Origin: Sipunculus nudus
Lineage: Eukaryota; Annelida; Sipuncula; Golfingiida; Sipunculidae
Direction of reading: 5' to 3'
Length of the DNA stretch: 64,000 bases
Assembly: GCA_026874595.1 (NCBI GenBank)
Contig: CM049316.1
Coordinates: 51,037,676-51,101,675, forward strand
Position 1 is the first letter of the stretch. Each line of letters opens with the position of its first letter. A program made the translations under genes and the position numbers. Positions 1-12,143 of the stretch are shown one piece after another. The notes below the pieces were generated by a model. The model searched no databases. It was given only the letters and a program-made list of their open reading frames with translations, and was not told the origin of the DNA.

Positions 1-14
1 ATTACTGAGTTTGT

Positions 15-1394
15 CATAGTATAATAATTGTGATAATTGATTAAAGATTGCAGTTTTATTAATGAAGCCATCTTTTATACTTATACATTAATGGCCTGCC
101 TCCGTGCATTTTGGCGACTTTGGTAGTCTAGTTTATTTTATATATGGACCTCTGTCAGTCATTTTTTTTACTTATGACTGTCTGTAAGTCTATTCGTTCG
201 CATGTCATGTCTATTGACTATCATCTTGAACGAAAAAACTCTCTAACAGGCTGGCTTACTATCTAACCGGTACACTTGTTTCTCATTTTGACTCTGATCA
301 AATGACTCTCTCTCCTGTGGTACATCATACTTTCTGTTTGAGTTAATGTCGATCTCTCTGACTAAATGTCTGACTGACAGACAGTTTGTGTTTTTAGTAA
401 TCGAACAACTGAATAGTCCATAAAAATACAGAAACACTGCCATTTGGATTGGTAGTAAGTCAGATTATCACACATAGTCAGTAGATAGTCAGATACGACA
501 GTCAGACCTGAGCTATATCTCTGGGAGGATATTTGCCTGATAGTCAGGTTGATGACTATAGCTCTAGCGGTGTTCAGTCTGTTTGATAAATTAGCTAACA
601 CTCTGGTAGTCCAGCTGTCTTTATACCAATGTTTCTGGTCGACAGGTGGTCAGTTATTTTCTGACTACCAGACTGGTAATCCACAAGACGGTGTCCCCTT
701 TGTTCAACGATACATGCATGCTAGAGCCAGAGCTTTAGTCATCAGTCTGACTATCAGGTATATATCCTTCCAGAGAACTAGCTAACTAATAGTCTAGGAG
801 ACAACACACCAGATAAATAATAAAATACAGGCTGGCCTTTAGAGAGCAGGTCAGTCAGAAAGACCATGACAGATGAACAACTAGAGTCATAGCCAGGTGG
901 TGGAAATTGTTTGCCACCAGAGCTAGTCAAAATCAAATCAGATATCAGTGACTGCCTGAAAAATCTGTGTAGGTTTATCTGACTGTCCCTTCTGACTATC
1001 TACTGACTATCCATGGTAGCCTGACTGACTGGCAACCCCACAGGCACTGTTTCTGTATTTTTCAATGGACTATGCAGTTGCTCGAATACTGTTACGAAGA
1101 CAATTTTTAGGGGAAAATTCTGGACCGATCCGGGATTCTAACCCATGTTCGGTGGGGCACATGCCCGGCGTTCCAATCGCTTCGCTAGAAAAGCAAGCTT
1201 CACTAGCGAGACAGTTCGGTTTGCTTTTATGTGAACCTGTAACACATCCTCTCTTAAGAACGTTCTGCTATCAGCATAAGATTAATTATCCCAGGAGTCA
1301 CACTTTGGTGAGCTTATTCCCTGGGCCATAAATATAAAGATTGCTTTATTTCTAAAATTGCAATTTTAATCAATTATCACAATTATCATACTAT
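15..1394. mobile_element. Foldback/MITE-like element with ~43-bp terminal inverted repeats
   Basis: The sequence at 15-58 (core AATTGTGATAATTGATTAAA) reappears reverse-complemented at 1353-1394 with a few mismatches, giving a 1.38-kb unit bounded by inverted repeats. No transposase frame is visible inside. The interior (about 120-1040) is unusually rich in short GACT/AGTC words, which look like decayed tetranucleotide repeats in both orientations. No clear target duplication can be read because the left flank is only 14 bases. It could be a non-autonomous DNA transposon or a foldback element; superfamily not assigned. Confidence 0.7.
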
Positions 1395-1499
1395 CGTCAT
1401 CGTCTGTGTCATATTTTGTGAATGTGATAACATTTGAACGACTCAATAATTTTTTCATGAAATTCAAAATTTAAATTGTTTCTACCAAAATCTCGGAGG

Positions 1500-2290
1500 A
1501 GTTCAAAAACCGGTGACCTTATCCTTCATTATCCCCCATAATTTTGAAGTATTGTATATTTTTTTCCTAAAATTTGAAACACTTATTGTTTAAATCAAGT
1601 TCCTTAAAGAAGTTGAAACCTGGTGACCTTGACCTGGATCTTCAAGGTCAAATCAGACAGAATAGAAAGTATTTGTGAACATTATTACTTTTGAACCACC
1701 CAATATATTTTCATGGAATTTGACTTGTGGAATGTCTCTGCCAAAATCTCGGACAAGTTCGAAAACTGGTGACCTTGACCTTTAACATCATGGTCAAATA
1801 GGCTGAAATAGAATTATTTGTGAACCCAATAACTTTAGAAGTAGCGCAAATTTTTTCCTCAAATTTGAAACACCAGTGATTTAATTAAGTCCCTTGAATA
1901 GCTTGATCACTGGTGACCTTGATCTGGATATTCAAGGTCAAATCAGCAAGAACAGAAATTATTTTGAACGCTATAACTTTTTAATCACTTGATATGTTTT
2001 CATGAAATTCAACTTGTGAAATGTCTCTACCTGTATCTTGGACCAGTTAAAAATCTGGTGACCTTGACCTTCATCATCAAGGTTATAATGGATGAAATAA
2101 AAAAAATTGTGAATCCGATACCTTTTGAAGTATCACATATTTTCCCTTAAATTTGAAACACTATTTATTAATAGAGTTTCTTGAGGAGCTTGATAACTGG
2201 TGACCTTGAACTGAATCTTCAAGGTTAAATCAACCAGAATAAAAAATAAAATCTCAGATCAGATCATAACTTGGTCACCTTGATCATCAT
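1500..2290. repeat. Degenerate ~145-bp tandem array with TGACCTTGA / TCAAGGTCA motifs
   Basis: A GGTGACCTT(GACC) core recurs at about 1512, 1622, 1768, 1912, 2057 and 2199, i.e. spacings near 110, 146, 144, 145 and 142. Alternate units differ, so the higher-order period is near 290 bp. Most units pair the core with a downstream reverse copy (CAAGGTCA or CAAGGTTA). In the unit at 1624-1650 the two 9-base arms TGACCTTGA and TCAAGGTCA are perfect and 9 bases apart. No protein is supported. Confidence 0.8.
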
Positions 2291-3695
2291 CATACAAGGT
2301 TAAATCTTTAGAAATGCAGGATTTAAGTTAACACCAAACTTTTGAAGGGGTCCATTTTTCCCTCAAATTTGGGAAAGTGAGGCCCGTAGTGAGGGGAGAA
2401 ATATATCTTTTTTCTGTCACAAAACCAGGTCCTCTATTTATTGAGAGAATTAATTATTAATTATTATATTAATTATAATAAATAATATATTTTCCACTAG
2501 TAATAGAAATTGATATATGTGATATAAGGGTACATGTATTTATGCAACAAATAATACATTGGCTGTTACTAGTCAAATTAAAATTAGGGATTTGTTGTTA
2601 ACAGAGATCAATGAACCAGTGACAACTATCTAAGAACATATGTAACTGTCATAAAATAAGATACAAACTGGTAAAAATTAGGATGAATGTTAACTGGAAA
2701 TGTGTTAATTGAAAGAAAGAAAGTAACATACATTTGTTTCAATACTAAAATTTCGTGGCAGGCTTCATAACTAATCTGTGTAACAAACAGCTATGGTGTT
2801 GGTGAGGTCAAACCTTTGTTTACTTTTGACTCCAACAAACGCTTCGATGAAAATATATGCATAATTTATGTTTCATTTTATAGAACACACAAATATAATC
2901 TTTTATGGTCATTTGCAAAGATTCAATGAAAGATTTCAAAGTACCATTGTTAGATTTTGCCTTACTCCTATTTGGCACATTCAGCAATACATACAAAAAG
3001 TATGTAAAAGTGCAGAAATATCTCGCTCACCGCAGGGAAATCACTACTTCTTTTCAAACGTTTTGACTCCTGGTATTACAAAGCACATGTAAACCTTCAT
3101 TTTAATTAATTTTCAATTAAAAACAACTTTATATGGTCTTGGCGATAAATTTACCCTGATAACACTAGAAATTATAGGGAAAGGTCAAAGTTTGTGACCT
3201 TTTGACCTCTAGTGACCTTTTCACAAAATAAATTTGCATGTCATTTGCATAAACTGGTAGATCTTGACAAGGCGAACATTTTAAGTGGTCATTTGAAATA
3301 GTTTGGTCAAGAGTTGCAAAGTTAGGGTTGTTTGGAATTTTCCATACCCCTAATTATCTGCCTCCAGCTGTAAAAGTAGGCGTGGTTAAAAAGTCCATGG
3401 GAGGTATCTTCCATCCCAGTTTTTTTTGTGGCAACATCAATTTTCTGAATTGTTAGACCTAGGGCTACATGAAAATACCTATTAAAGTAAATCACAAGGG
3501 GGGTGCACTATGACCCCCACTAGCCCATGGCCTAATAGTCCTAAACAGTGTCTGAGGTTGATTGACCATGATGCATGCAGGCAGTTTGGCTGTGCTTGGT
3601 CTAACCTCTGTGTAAGTCAGTAAAAACGGAAAATCACTCAAAATTATATGTACATTAAAAAGTATTAGATTATCAAAAACCGATCAATGGTTTTT
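2291..3695. other. No gene recognised; AT-rich unique or decayed sequence
   Basis: No long open frame, RNA gene or repeat structure could be supported. A short open frame at 2868-3092 (+) has no recognisable domain and is treated as chance. 3180-3230 holds a few more TGACCTTTTGACC-like words resembling the array upstream. Confidence 0.4.
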
Positions 3696-4640
3696 AGCTC
3701 AGATGACTGAAAGTCATCTGAGCTTTAGCGATCCCTCTTTGTCCGTTGTCTGTCTGTCCGTTAACCAGGCACAAATCATAACCGCTGGACTTGGAATCTT
3801 AAAACTCCGGGGAGGTCCATGAAAAATCTCCTTGGAAATCTGAAATTAGGTCTCTGTTACCAAAAAACTCCAAGCTATGGGGCTCCGAAGTACCCCCCAG
3901 AATAATGGAAAATGTGATAAAAAAAGCTTCATTATCTGAACAACTAATGAATTGATCACTATGATTCTTTGCATGGAGACAGATCATGGAATGTTTCATC
4001 AGTTTCTGCAGTCTGGTGGCGCTACCTGGATTTTTTTGGTCAAATTTTTACCCATTTTTTCTCTATTTTTAGACCTCTTAAGATGCTGTCATCTGTTAAC
4101 AGGGCATAAATCCTAATCACTGGATCTAGAATCTTCTTACCTGACATCCAGGGAGATGGGTGAAAAGTTGGTTACCCATAACCTCCAAGCTGTGGGGCTC
4201 AGAACCCCCCCCCCCCCCCAGAATAGTTAAAAATGTGATAAAAAAAGTCCATTATCTGAACAACCAATGCAATTATCACATTGATTCTTTGCATGCATGT
4301 TGATCATGGAGTCTTTCATTAGTTCCTGCAGACTGGTGGCACCACCTGGATTTTTTTCAAATTGTTACCCATTTTTTTTCTCTATTTTTTAGACTTTCAA
4401 AGATATGGTCATCTATTTACAGGGCACAAATTGTAACCATTGGACCTAGAAACTTCTTATTTGGCAGGGCCATGAAAAAACCCCAAGAACCCTGAAATTA
4501 GGTCTCTGTTACTCATATCCTCTGAGCTATGGGGCTCAGAAACAACACCCCCCCCCCCCCCCAGAATACTTAGAAATATGATACAAAAGCTCCAGTATCT
4601 GAACAACTAATGCATTGATCACCATGATTCTTTGCACCAC
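3696..4640 (+). mobile_element. Helentron-like family B1, 5' end plus about three ~330-bp tandem units
   Basis: The fragment opens after TTTTT with AGCTCAGATGACTGAAAGTC, an imperfect palindrome that is the 5' terminal signature of family B (seen reversed at 28902 and 14699). Behind it come units of roughly 330 bp starting near 3771, 4101 and 4425. Each has a 'GGACCTAGAATCTT'-like stretch, a C tract, a GATCA.NATGATTCTTTGCA-like stretch and a GGTGGCGCTACC-type motif. The AACAAG 3' terminus is absent, so this copy is truncated. The only other tandem-unit copies are in the opposite orientation at 22171-28902 and 53628-54405. Confidence 0.7.
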
Positions 4641-4789
4641 ATTTACATTTACAATGCTTGAGTTCTTTGCCTTTGTGATTTTATGCTGGGGTGGCCTTTT
4701 TGGTTCCCCCCAGCACTATGTTTGTGTTTATAATCATAATTGTATCAGAGCCCATTGAGAAGCTTTGATGCATTATAATAACTAACTAG

Positions 4790-4909
4790 TATTGTATGTA
4801 GAATTTCAGATTCGTAGGTTCAATGGTTTCAAAACATGCCTTTTAACAGACGTTCAGATAGACAAAGGACCATTGCTTTAGCTCGGATGACTTAAAAGTC
4901 AGCTGATCT
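4790..4909 (-). mobile_element. Family B2-type 5' end fragment, minus orientation
   Basis: The stretch ends with ...GTCAGCTGATCTAAAAA, a decayed version of the family B 5' terminus TCAGCTGAGCTAAAA. It is preceded by the 'aatttcagattcgtaggttcaatgg' region (compare 14560-14699). It faces the plus-oriented B1 fragment to its left. Short and truncated. Confidence 0.55.
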
Positions 4910-5424
4910 AAAAAGTTTAGTGCCAGAAACAAGTGTCTTTGGGACGCAGTGTAAAAAAATACTTCAATTCATATTTATGAGTAGTGGTCTTATACATATA
5001 TTTTTTTTACAACAAAACCTTTGACTAAAGTCACAGCTCTAATCAAAAATGCCTCAAATGTTTCAGAAATTTCACAGTTAAAAAGAGGGCTGTGAGGTTC
5101 CAGTTTTTAGTGCAATCAACCCGATACATATACTTCAATCAAGGCTGCCACCAAGTGAGGAGAGAAGTTAAAGGTAATGCTTGTAAATTGAAGACCAGAT
5201 GTTTTTAACATAATCCATTAAATAACATACAGAATAACATACATGACTGTATCTTCTGTGGTCATCGTAATCCATGTCAATTCTGTTCGCATCTTGTATG
5301 TTCTTGGGAGTAGTCTTCTTACCGACTTGACTCACGAGGCAAAGACTGTCAAATGCCTAAAAGTAAAAACTCAGCCTGTATCTATCAGCATTGATAACAC
5401 AGCCTGTATCTACCAACATTAACA

Positions 5425-6360
5425 AACAAGGGACTCACGGGTCACGGCACTCAGCTAAAATTGATACTGCGATTATTAGTATAAAATCCTAGTGGTTGTG
5501 TTGACTGTGCACTTTAATGGACTACTTGAAAGATGCAGGAGCCTCTCATGATCACAAACATGTATTTATAAAATTTTCAGTATTTCAACTAAGTGACTGT
5601 AATATGCATGTAAATATATCCAATGGGAACATACAAACCCTGCACATTTTAGAGTAATGGACATGAGCTGAAGCATTATTAAACACATTTAATTTATTAA
5701 CTGAAATAAAATGCTGTAAAAAATTAAAATTCTCCATTTTCAAATGAGCATAAACTCATTTTGATAAGCAAGTTAAAACAAGCCAATTAGGTAAACATAA
5801 CATCTGCACTGTGTAATATAGGAAATTTGTAGCCTGAAACCATTTAATGATTCAATAAGGAAAAAAATTAAATTTGTTTATATCCTTTTTTGCCTATATA
5901 GTTTTTACTATATATTTTTTTAATTTACAAAGCTTGGATGTCTTATAATTAAATTAACAGTACTCACAGGAAAAAAAAATTGCCATGGTCAAAGTTTGGC
6001 AAAATTTAAGGTACTGATTTTTTGTTTATGTTAATAACTTAATATAAAAAATATACAAAATTCAGATCTAATTTTGGGTATACAACTGAATCTAAATTAA
6101 ACAAAGTTATATACTTGAAAAAAAAAATTCTCTAGCTTCAAAAATTTTCAGGTTACGTGATTATATATTTTCTGATTTTTTTACAAAGTCCATTATGTTC
6201 GGGCCCATAACTTAAAGACACTATACTTCACAGACTTAATTTCTGGCAAGTATATTGTTACTGAACCTAATATAAACAGATCACGTATGCGTGATGAACA
6301 CAAATTTTATAATGGAGATAAAAAAAATCAGATTCTATAATACTTGGCAGCGTGAAATGT
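5425..6360 (-). mobile_element. Helentron-like family B: 3' terminus and decayed B2 body
   Basis: It starts with AACAAGGGACTCACGGGTCA, a diverged copy of the family B 3' terminus (AACAAGGGACCCATGGGTCAC at 10716 and 21561), followed by a decayed CACTCAGCT subterminal repeat. From about 5960 to 6350 the text aligns by eye with the B2 body at 13380-13680 and 14060-14370 ('tgccatggtcaaa.ttgggcaaaattta', 'aatttctggca.gtacata'). The 5' end is not seen; the Gmr1-like remnant starts soon after. Confidence 0.55.
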
Positions 6361-6460
6361 CTGTGGGAATGAATAAAGAAGTCAGTGTTTTTTTGTTAAC
6401 AAATAACCATAATTTATTCTTAAAACAACCCTAACATTACAATACACTAAATCAATACAA

Positions 6461-7302
6461 TTATCCAGTAAAACAGCGGTATAACAACAAATCAATACAA
6501 TCACACAAGAGTTTTTCTTTAAGCTGTTTTAATGGTCCGCAAACAGAGTGTCCAAAAGCTAGTTCAAAAGGACTGAAACCCAAGGACTCTTGAAAGGATT
6601 CTCTGACAGCAAACAGCAATAGGTGGATTCCTTCATCCCAGTCTTTCTGTGTGTCATAGCAATAAGTTCTGATCATGTTTTTTAATGTCTGGTGAAAATG
6701 CCCTGACTTTCAGCATGGTATGGTAAAGAGCTGTACTGTTTTATACCTATCTCAAGCATAACTTGCTGGAACAAGCCAGACATAAAATTAGACCCTTGGT
6801 CAGACTGGACGGATTTTGGTAATCCAAACATTGTAAAAAACTTGGTCAGAGCTTTGACAACACTTTTGGCATTAATTTTGTGCAATGATATTGCCTCAGG
6901 GAACCTGGAAGATGTGCACATAATTGTCAGCAAGTATTCATGTCCAGATTTTGTTTTTGGCAGTGGCCCAACAAAGTCACCAATAATCCTACCGAATGGT
7001 TCCTCAAAAGCAGGAACAGGCCTAAGTGGGGCCTTAGGAAGATTGTGATTGGGCTTGCCTACCATCTGGCATGAATGGCATGATTTACAATATTGTACAA
7101 CATCTTTCCTGAGGTTAGGCAAATAGAAGTGTGTACTAACTTTCTGATAAGTTTTATTTATACCTAAATGGCCAGACAAAGGAGTCTCATGTGCCATGCT
7201 TAGAATTTCATTGCGAAAACTTTTGGGCATTACTATTTGATGTTTGATGGCCCACTCATCATCAGCGCATACTTCAGGTGGTCGCCATTTACGCATAAGC
7301 AC
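6461..7302 (-). pseudogene. Gmr1/gypsy-like integrase remnant, frameshifted
   Basis: Two adjacent minus-strand frames (7302-6682 and 6676-6461) form a retroviral-type integrase. In the first, residues 38-78 carry an HHCC zinc-binding module (H38, H45, C75, C78). The core follows with D109 (GDFVGPLP) and D168 (QSDQGSNF). The expected third acidic residue, about 35 residues after D168, is missing: a small deletion just after the HAESQG motif shifts the frame. The second frame resumes with the post-core segment (QKDWDEG, ESLGFSPFELAFGH). It stops near 6461 without a recognisable GPY/F domain. DDE integrases insert element cDNA; this one cannot be active. Its nearest neighbour is the protease at 7309-8020. 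Confidence 0.85.
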
Positions 7303-7308
7303 TCCATT

Positions 7309-8020
7309 TTAAACATATAAACAAACTGGGCTCTGTGACAGTTCTTCTTTAGAAACTGCCCTTGGAAACAAACATGAAATATCAGGGTCCTTATGCTGTT
7401 CCGGGATAAGTTTTGACCTTGAGAATGCTGCATCCTGTACGGGCGAGTCGTTAGAGGAGTCACTAGTGACTCCCAGAGTGTTATTATCTGGACCATTATC
7501 CTCATGTGTGCCTTTCTTGGCCATAGATCTAGTTACAGCACATAAAGGATACAAACCAGGAATTTCCTGACTTTCCGGATCAGTGTCCTGATCAAGTGAC
7601 AGCTTTTCTGTCACTATTGGTACAGGCTGTACTTTGTCACCTGCAACATCATTGCCTAGTAGTAACTGAATTCCCTTAAAGGGTAAAGTAGTTCCTATGC
7701 CCACAGTAATATTCCTAGAAATCAAATCTGACTTTAAATGGATACTGTGAAGCGGAACTGAAGTGTGCCTGTCTGAAAACACACCATTAACAAGTGCATG
7801 TGCACCAGTAAAGGACCTATTAGAAAATGGCAAAGTGTTTGCTAACATGAGAGTCTGGCCTGAACCAGTGTTCCTCAAAATTCTAATAGGGGTAGAATCT
7901 GAAATATCACTTGAAAGTGATACAAAACCATCACGTGTGAATGGCCCATAACTCCATTTCAGAGTCAGGAGAGGAATCTACTACCTCAACCTCATCAAAC
8001 AAAGAACTGACATTGACAGC
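7309..8020 (-). pseudogene. Gmr1/gypsy-like aspartic protease remnant and linker
   Basis: The open frame 7878-7309 begins at the retropepsin active-site region and continues through a GIQLLLGNDVAG motif (typical of the protease C-terminal end). An acidic linker with VTRSMAKK follows. The active-site triad reads N-T-G (RNTGSGQ) where the family has D-T-G, so the catalytic aspartate is lost. The frame is open upstream to about 7960 (GPFTRDGFVSLS) and a shifted frame holds an acidic stretch to about 8020. The linker runs into the integrase with no reverse transcriptase between, as in Gmr1-like elements (protease-integrase-RT). No RT is found downstream, so the element is truncated as well as mutated. 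Confidence 0.75.
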
Positions 8021-8465
8021 TTAATATGCCAGACCTATCACTAGATGTTATATTGTATGGTATACTCCTAGTCACCTAAAACAACATGACGATTAACCAG
8101 ATCTTGATGTTATTTAAATATGTTTTGTATATGCAAAGAGAGGACAACCCAGCTGCTTTGTTTTCAATATTCCAAAGGATTTTAACCAAGACAGAGGTTA
8201 CAAAAAGGTTTTTAGCACATGAAAAAGGTTTAACATCTAAACATACTTTGAAATGGGGTAAATTAAGAGATGCATGTGATCTAGACTGTTGAATTTTGGA
8301 TTTTTGAATTTGTGGTCAGAATGGCCTTCAATTGTTAGTCTTGTGGAGTCCTGTACAATGTAAATTGTTTGTATATCATGTCATTTGTTGTGTTAAAAAT
8401 AAATTTAATAACCGATGATGAATTCAAAAGGTTGAGTTAATTCAACAATCTGAAACGTAAAAAAA
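8021..8465. other. No gene recognised
   Basis: AT-rich sequence between the Gmr1-like remnant and the A1 element. A 68-codon open frame at 8086-8292 (+) has no recognisable motif and is probably chance, though it could be decayed gag sequence. Confidence 0.3.
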
Positions 8466-11400
8466 AACAAGGCCTACAGGCCTAATGCGAACCTGTGCAA
8501 ATGGATATACACCAGGTATAACGCTTCAATGCTGAACCACTACTTTTCATATATATGAACAATGCAAGTACTAAACATTTTGAACAAGAAGCAATACACA
8601 AACATCACTGCTGAAATTGTCATCGGTGCACACAACACAAAAATTATTGTAGGTGGCACCACAAGTCTTGTATACGACAAAGCTATTTGACATGTATAAA
8701 TATGCCCAATTTCAGGCTGATATATCAAATTCCTCCGTAGAATTAAGCAGGCACATACACTTTGCAAAAGTCATTGTAGATGGCGACACCTGTCTTGTGA
8801 ACGAGAAAGCCATTAAAGACACAGACAGGTCAGAATACCAGGCCAATACATCAAACTTACCTTGAGTCTGATGCACGGGGCTGAACAGGCTTAGGTGAGA
8901 GAGGCTGTTGCCCCGAGTGTACTGTGACAAATTACTGGCTCAGGCTACTGCACGGAGTGAACTTTTGACCTGTACCTGGCTGCACTGAGTGAACTCTTGA
9001 CCTGTTGCATAATCTGACACAGTTGGCAGTCTGCCAAAGCTATAAATAAATCCAGGCTGACCTTTTGCCTATTGCCAAATCTGAAATAGTAGCCACACAA
9101 TTGCATAAGCTCACAGCTTGGCTCCATATGCAGCTCTGAGGGGCATGACACCCATGAGGTGATCACATGATACTCATGAGGTGATAACATGCTACCCATG
9201 AGATGATCACATGCTGCCCATGAGGTGATCACATGCCTTGTGCTTGGCTGCACTGATTGAACTGTTGACCTATATTTGGATGCACTGAATGAACTCTTGA
9301 TCTGTTGCCAAATCTGAAACAGTTGGCAGTTTCTCAACCTATTCAAGAAACACACACAATCTTGGCCTGTTATGCTAAAATTCATCCAACACAAACCATT
9401 TGAACAAACTTGAGAGGGCTCCCCTCTGGGATCATTTCTGTAATATATTGAACAATTTGGCTGGACTGTCTACAAGAAGAAGACTTTTAAAGTTTTTTTC
9501 AGCTTTTTCCCTGTAAAATCTAAGTAAATGCAGACAGCAAAAATAAGCTGAATCCATCAACATTTGATATGTGACAGATAAGTGCATAAAATTTGGGGAT
9601 GGTAGCTCCTGCTATTCCTGAGAAATTATGAGTTAGTATACAGATGATATGTAATATCATAAATCTACATTTTTTAAAAGCTTTTAAAAAACATTCTTGT
9701 CAATATTTTCCATAGATAACCTGAAATCTAAATGTCTAGAGGCATGATGTAATGGATGCTGATAAACTGGTATGAGGCTAATTGTATCTGCTTCACACAG
9801 CTAACATATATGGTAAAATGACTCAATTCAATCTTTATAATTCAGCCAAAATTCATTTTTTGGAACCATAAAAGACAATTATTATTAGAATGATCCAGGG
9901 AATTATTCTTGTAAAATATTAAACAAACTGGCCTCAGTATCATCAGTCGAAAAACGTTTTGTAGGTTTATAACTCATACGGGAAAATACAGCAAAATGGC
10001 AAAGTTCAGCTTCCCATTACTCAGCCAAAAATCATTGAACCAAAACCATTTGAACAAACTTGAATTATCAACATCTAAGGATAATTAATGCGTGAGATTA
10101 AAGAAATTGGCCCAGTGGTTTTTGAGAAGAAGATTTTTGTAGCCACTAGCTTAGCTAACATGGGCTGTTATGGCATATGACTAAATTCAGCTTCCCATAA
10201 CTCAGCCAAACGTCACTGAACTGAGACCATTTGAACAAACTTGAATGATCAACATCTAAGGATAATCAATGTGTGAGATTTAAGAATTTGGCCCAGTGGT
10301 TTTTGAGAAGAAGATTGTTGTAGCCACTTAGCTAAAATGGGCTGTTATGGCATATGACTAAATTCAGCTTCCCATAACTTAGCCAAAAGTCACTGAACTG
10401 GGACCATTTGAACAAACTTCAGAAAGCACTGCCCTAGGATCATTTCTGTGCGATATTAAACAATTTGACCATTTTGTTCCAGAGAAGAAGTAATTTGTAG
10501 CTGTCAGTATGATACAGGCACTGATTACCCCAATACAAACAAGGCCTACAGGCCTAATGCGAACCTGTGCAAATGGATATACACCTGGTATAACGCTTCA
10601 ATGCTGAACCACTACTTTTCATATATAAGAACAATGCAAGTACTAAACATTTTGAACAAGAAACAATACACAAACATCACTGCTGAAATTCTGGCATGGG
10701 TGCACACAACACAAAAACAAGGGACCCATGGGTCACGGCGCTCAGCTGATCATAATTGGACTATAAATGTATCACCATTGTGATACTATATTGAGTAGAT
10801 AAAGCTTAGAATATCATAGTCATGTTGGGCTTTTATAAAGGAATATAATGTAATATGTGAGTAATGATATATGAAACAACCTGACTGATGGATTAATATG
10901 GAGTAAAATATAGTGGTTTATTTTTTATTTATTTGGGAGGGGTCGAAAAAAGCAATTTATTTGAGCAAATATGAATGCAATAACAGTATGCTAAGCAGTG
11001 GTATAATGATGATAAGGCTATTTGTTGAAGGATCTATAGTGTATGGAAAACTGCAAGAGTTCAATTTGACAGATACAAGGTTATGATTAACTATGCTGAT
11101 GCGGGGATTTATGAATTTGTGACTGTATGACATAATATCTTGACAAGATCGGTCTTGACAAGGTGCATAGTTTTGATGCCCCTCACTTCTACATATTACA
11201 CAATATTGACATAATTTCTGGTATATACATAGGTACCTATGGACAAATGGTCAACAGTACTGAACCACCTGGAAGGTTAAAATCATAAAAATATGATGAA
11301 ATGTAGATAATGTTTGAGAGGAAGAGGTAATCTGGGCCATGGTTGGTTTATATGATTGAAGAAAATGTTGCAAATAATATTTGAGACCTGACCATGCCTT

Positions 11401-11560
11401 TCCATTGGTTACCTTTTTGATAAGCTGTTGACAGTTCAACAGTTTACACATTTGTCTGATGAGATCCAATTTATTTGGTAAACCTTTTTTTATCAATTTT
11501 ATGATATGTATACAGTTGCCATAATGTCCCCATTCCACAGGTGCAATGACTTGATGGGGA

Positions 11561-11577
11561 TGGGGGGGGGGGGGGGT
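11561..11577. repeat. Poly-G tract
   Basis: About fifteen G's (one interruption) inside B2. Similar G or C runs occur in other repeats at about 19083, 35387, 37190, 53111 and 63358. Their exact length may be a sequencing artefact. Confidence 0.8.
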
Positions 11578-12093
11578 GTTGTGTTATGATCAGAGTTATA
11601 ACGCCTATGTCTCTCTGTAGATATTTTCTTTAATTATTAAATTTTATGCTATAGCCATAGAACTATTGTTCACAGTGCCAAGGAGCAAAGCATCAGTGGG
11701 ATGAAGAATGGGATGGTGAGAGTTACAACACCCTTGCATATACATACAGGATATGAAATTTAATTCAACAGTGCATAAAAAAAAAAAGTTTATTCATGAA
11801 CATTAAATATTTAAAACAGACAGAAAGATGGAGAAACAAAGCAAATAATTTTTTCCCCATTCTACTGAGCCAAGAAAAAATTAACAATATTTGCATTTAT
11901 TCCTTTTTTTCATTACATAATTTTAATCCAAATTTCCAAATGTTACTATAAATTTACAGTATAACATACATGTGATTGTGAATATTTCAGTTAATTCACA
12001 TTTCAAAATTACATCAACATTTATAGCTAATGTATCTAGTTTATAGTACCTGTCAACAGAATGGGATGAAGGGAGGGAGGGAGGCAATTAGGG

Positions 12094-12096
<3 letters not shown>

Positions 12097-12140
<44 letters not shown>
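12097..12140. repeat. (GA)n microsatellite
   Basis: Roughly 20 GA repeats inside B2, followed by further GA-rich text to about 12190. The related B2 body at 63330-63390 has a poly-G plus GAGAGAAA tract at the same position, so the simple repeat is part of the family and varies in length. Confidence 0.9.

Positions 12141-12143
<3 letters not shown>

Noticed and set aside
3799-3999. 66-codon minus-strand frame
   Set aside because: Lies inside the B1 tandem unit; the same repeat elsewhere has stops.
6842-7048. 68-codon plus-strand frame
   Set aside because: Antisense of the integrase remnant; no independent motif.
8900-9400. Repeated 'ATGAGGTGATCACATG' words as a CRISPR-like array
   Set aside because: Short degenerate repeats with no uniform spacers, within a eukaryotic transposon body (also at 15030-15120, 40810-40880, 46075-46140).
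11455-11490. CTGATGA followed by a CCAA/TTGG dyad, hammerhead-like
   Set aside because: No GAAA follows helix II and no complementary helix I or cleavage triplet is found.
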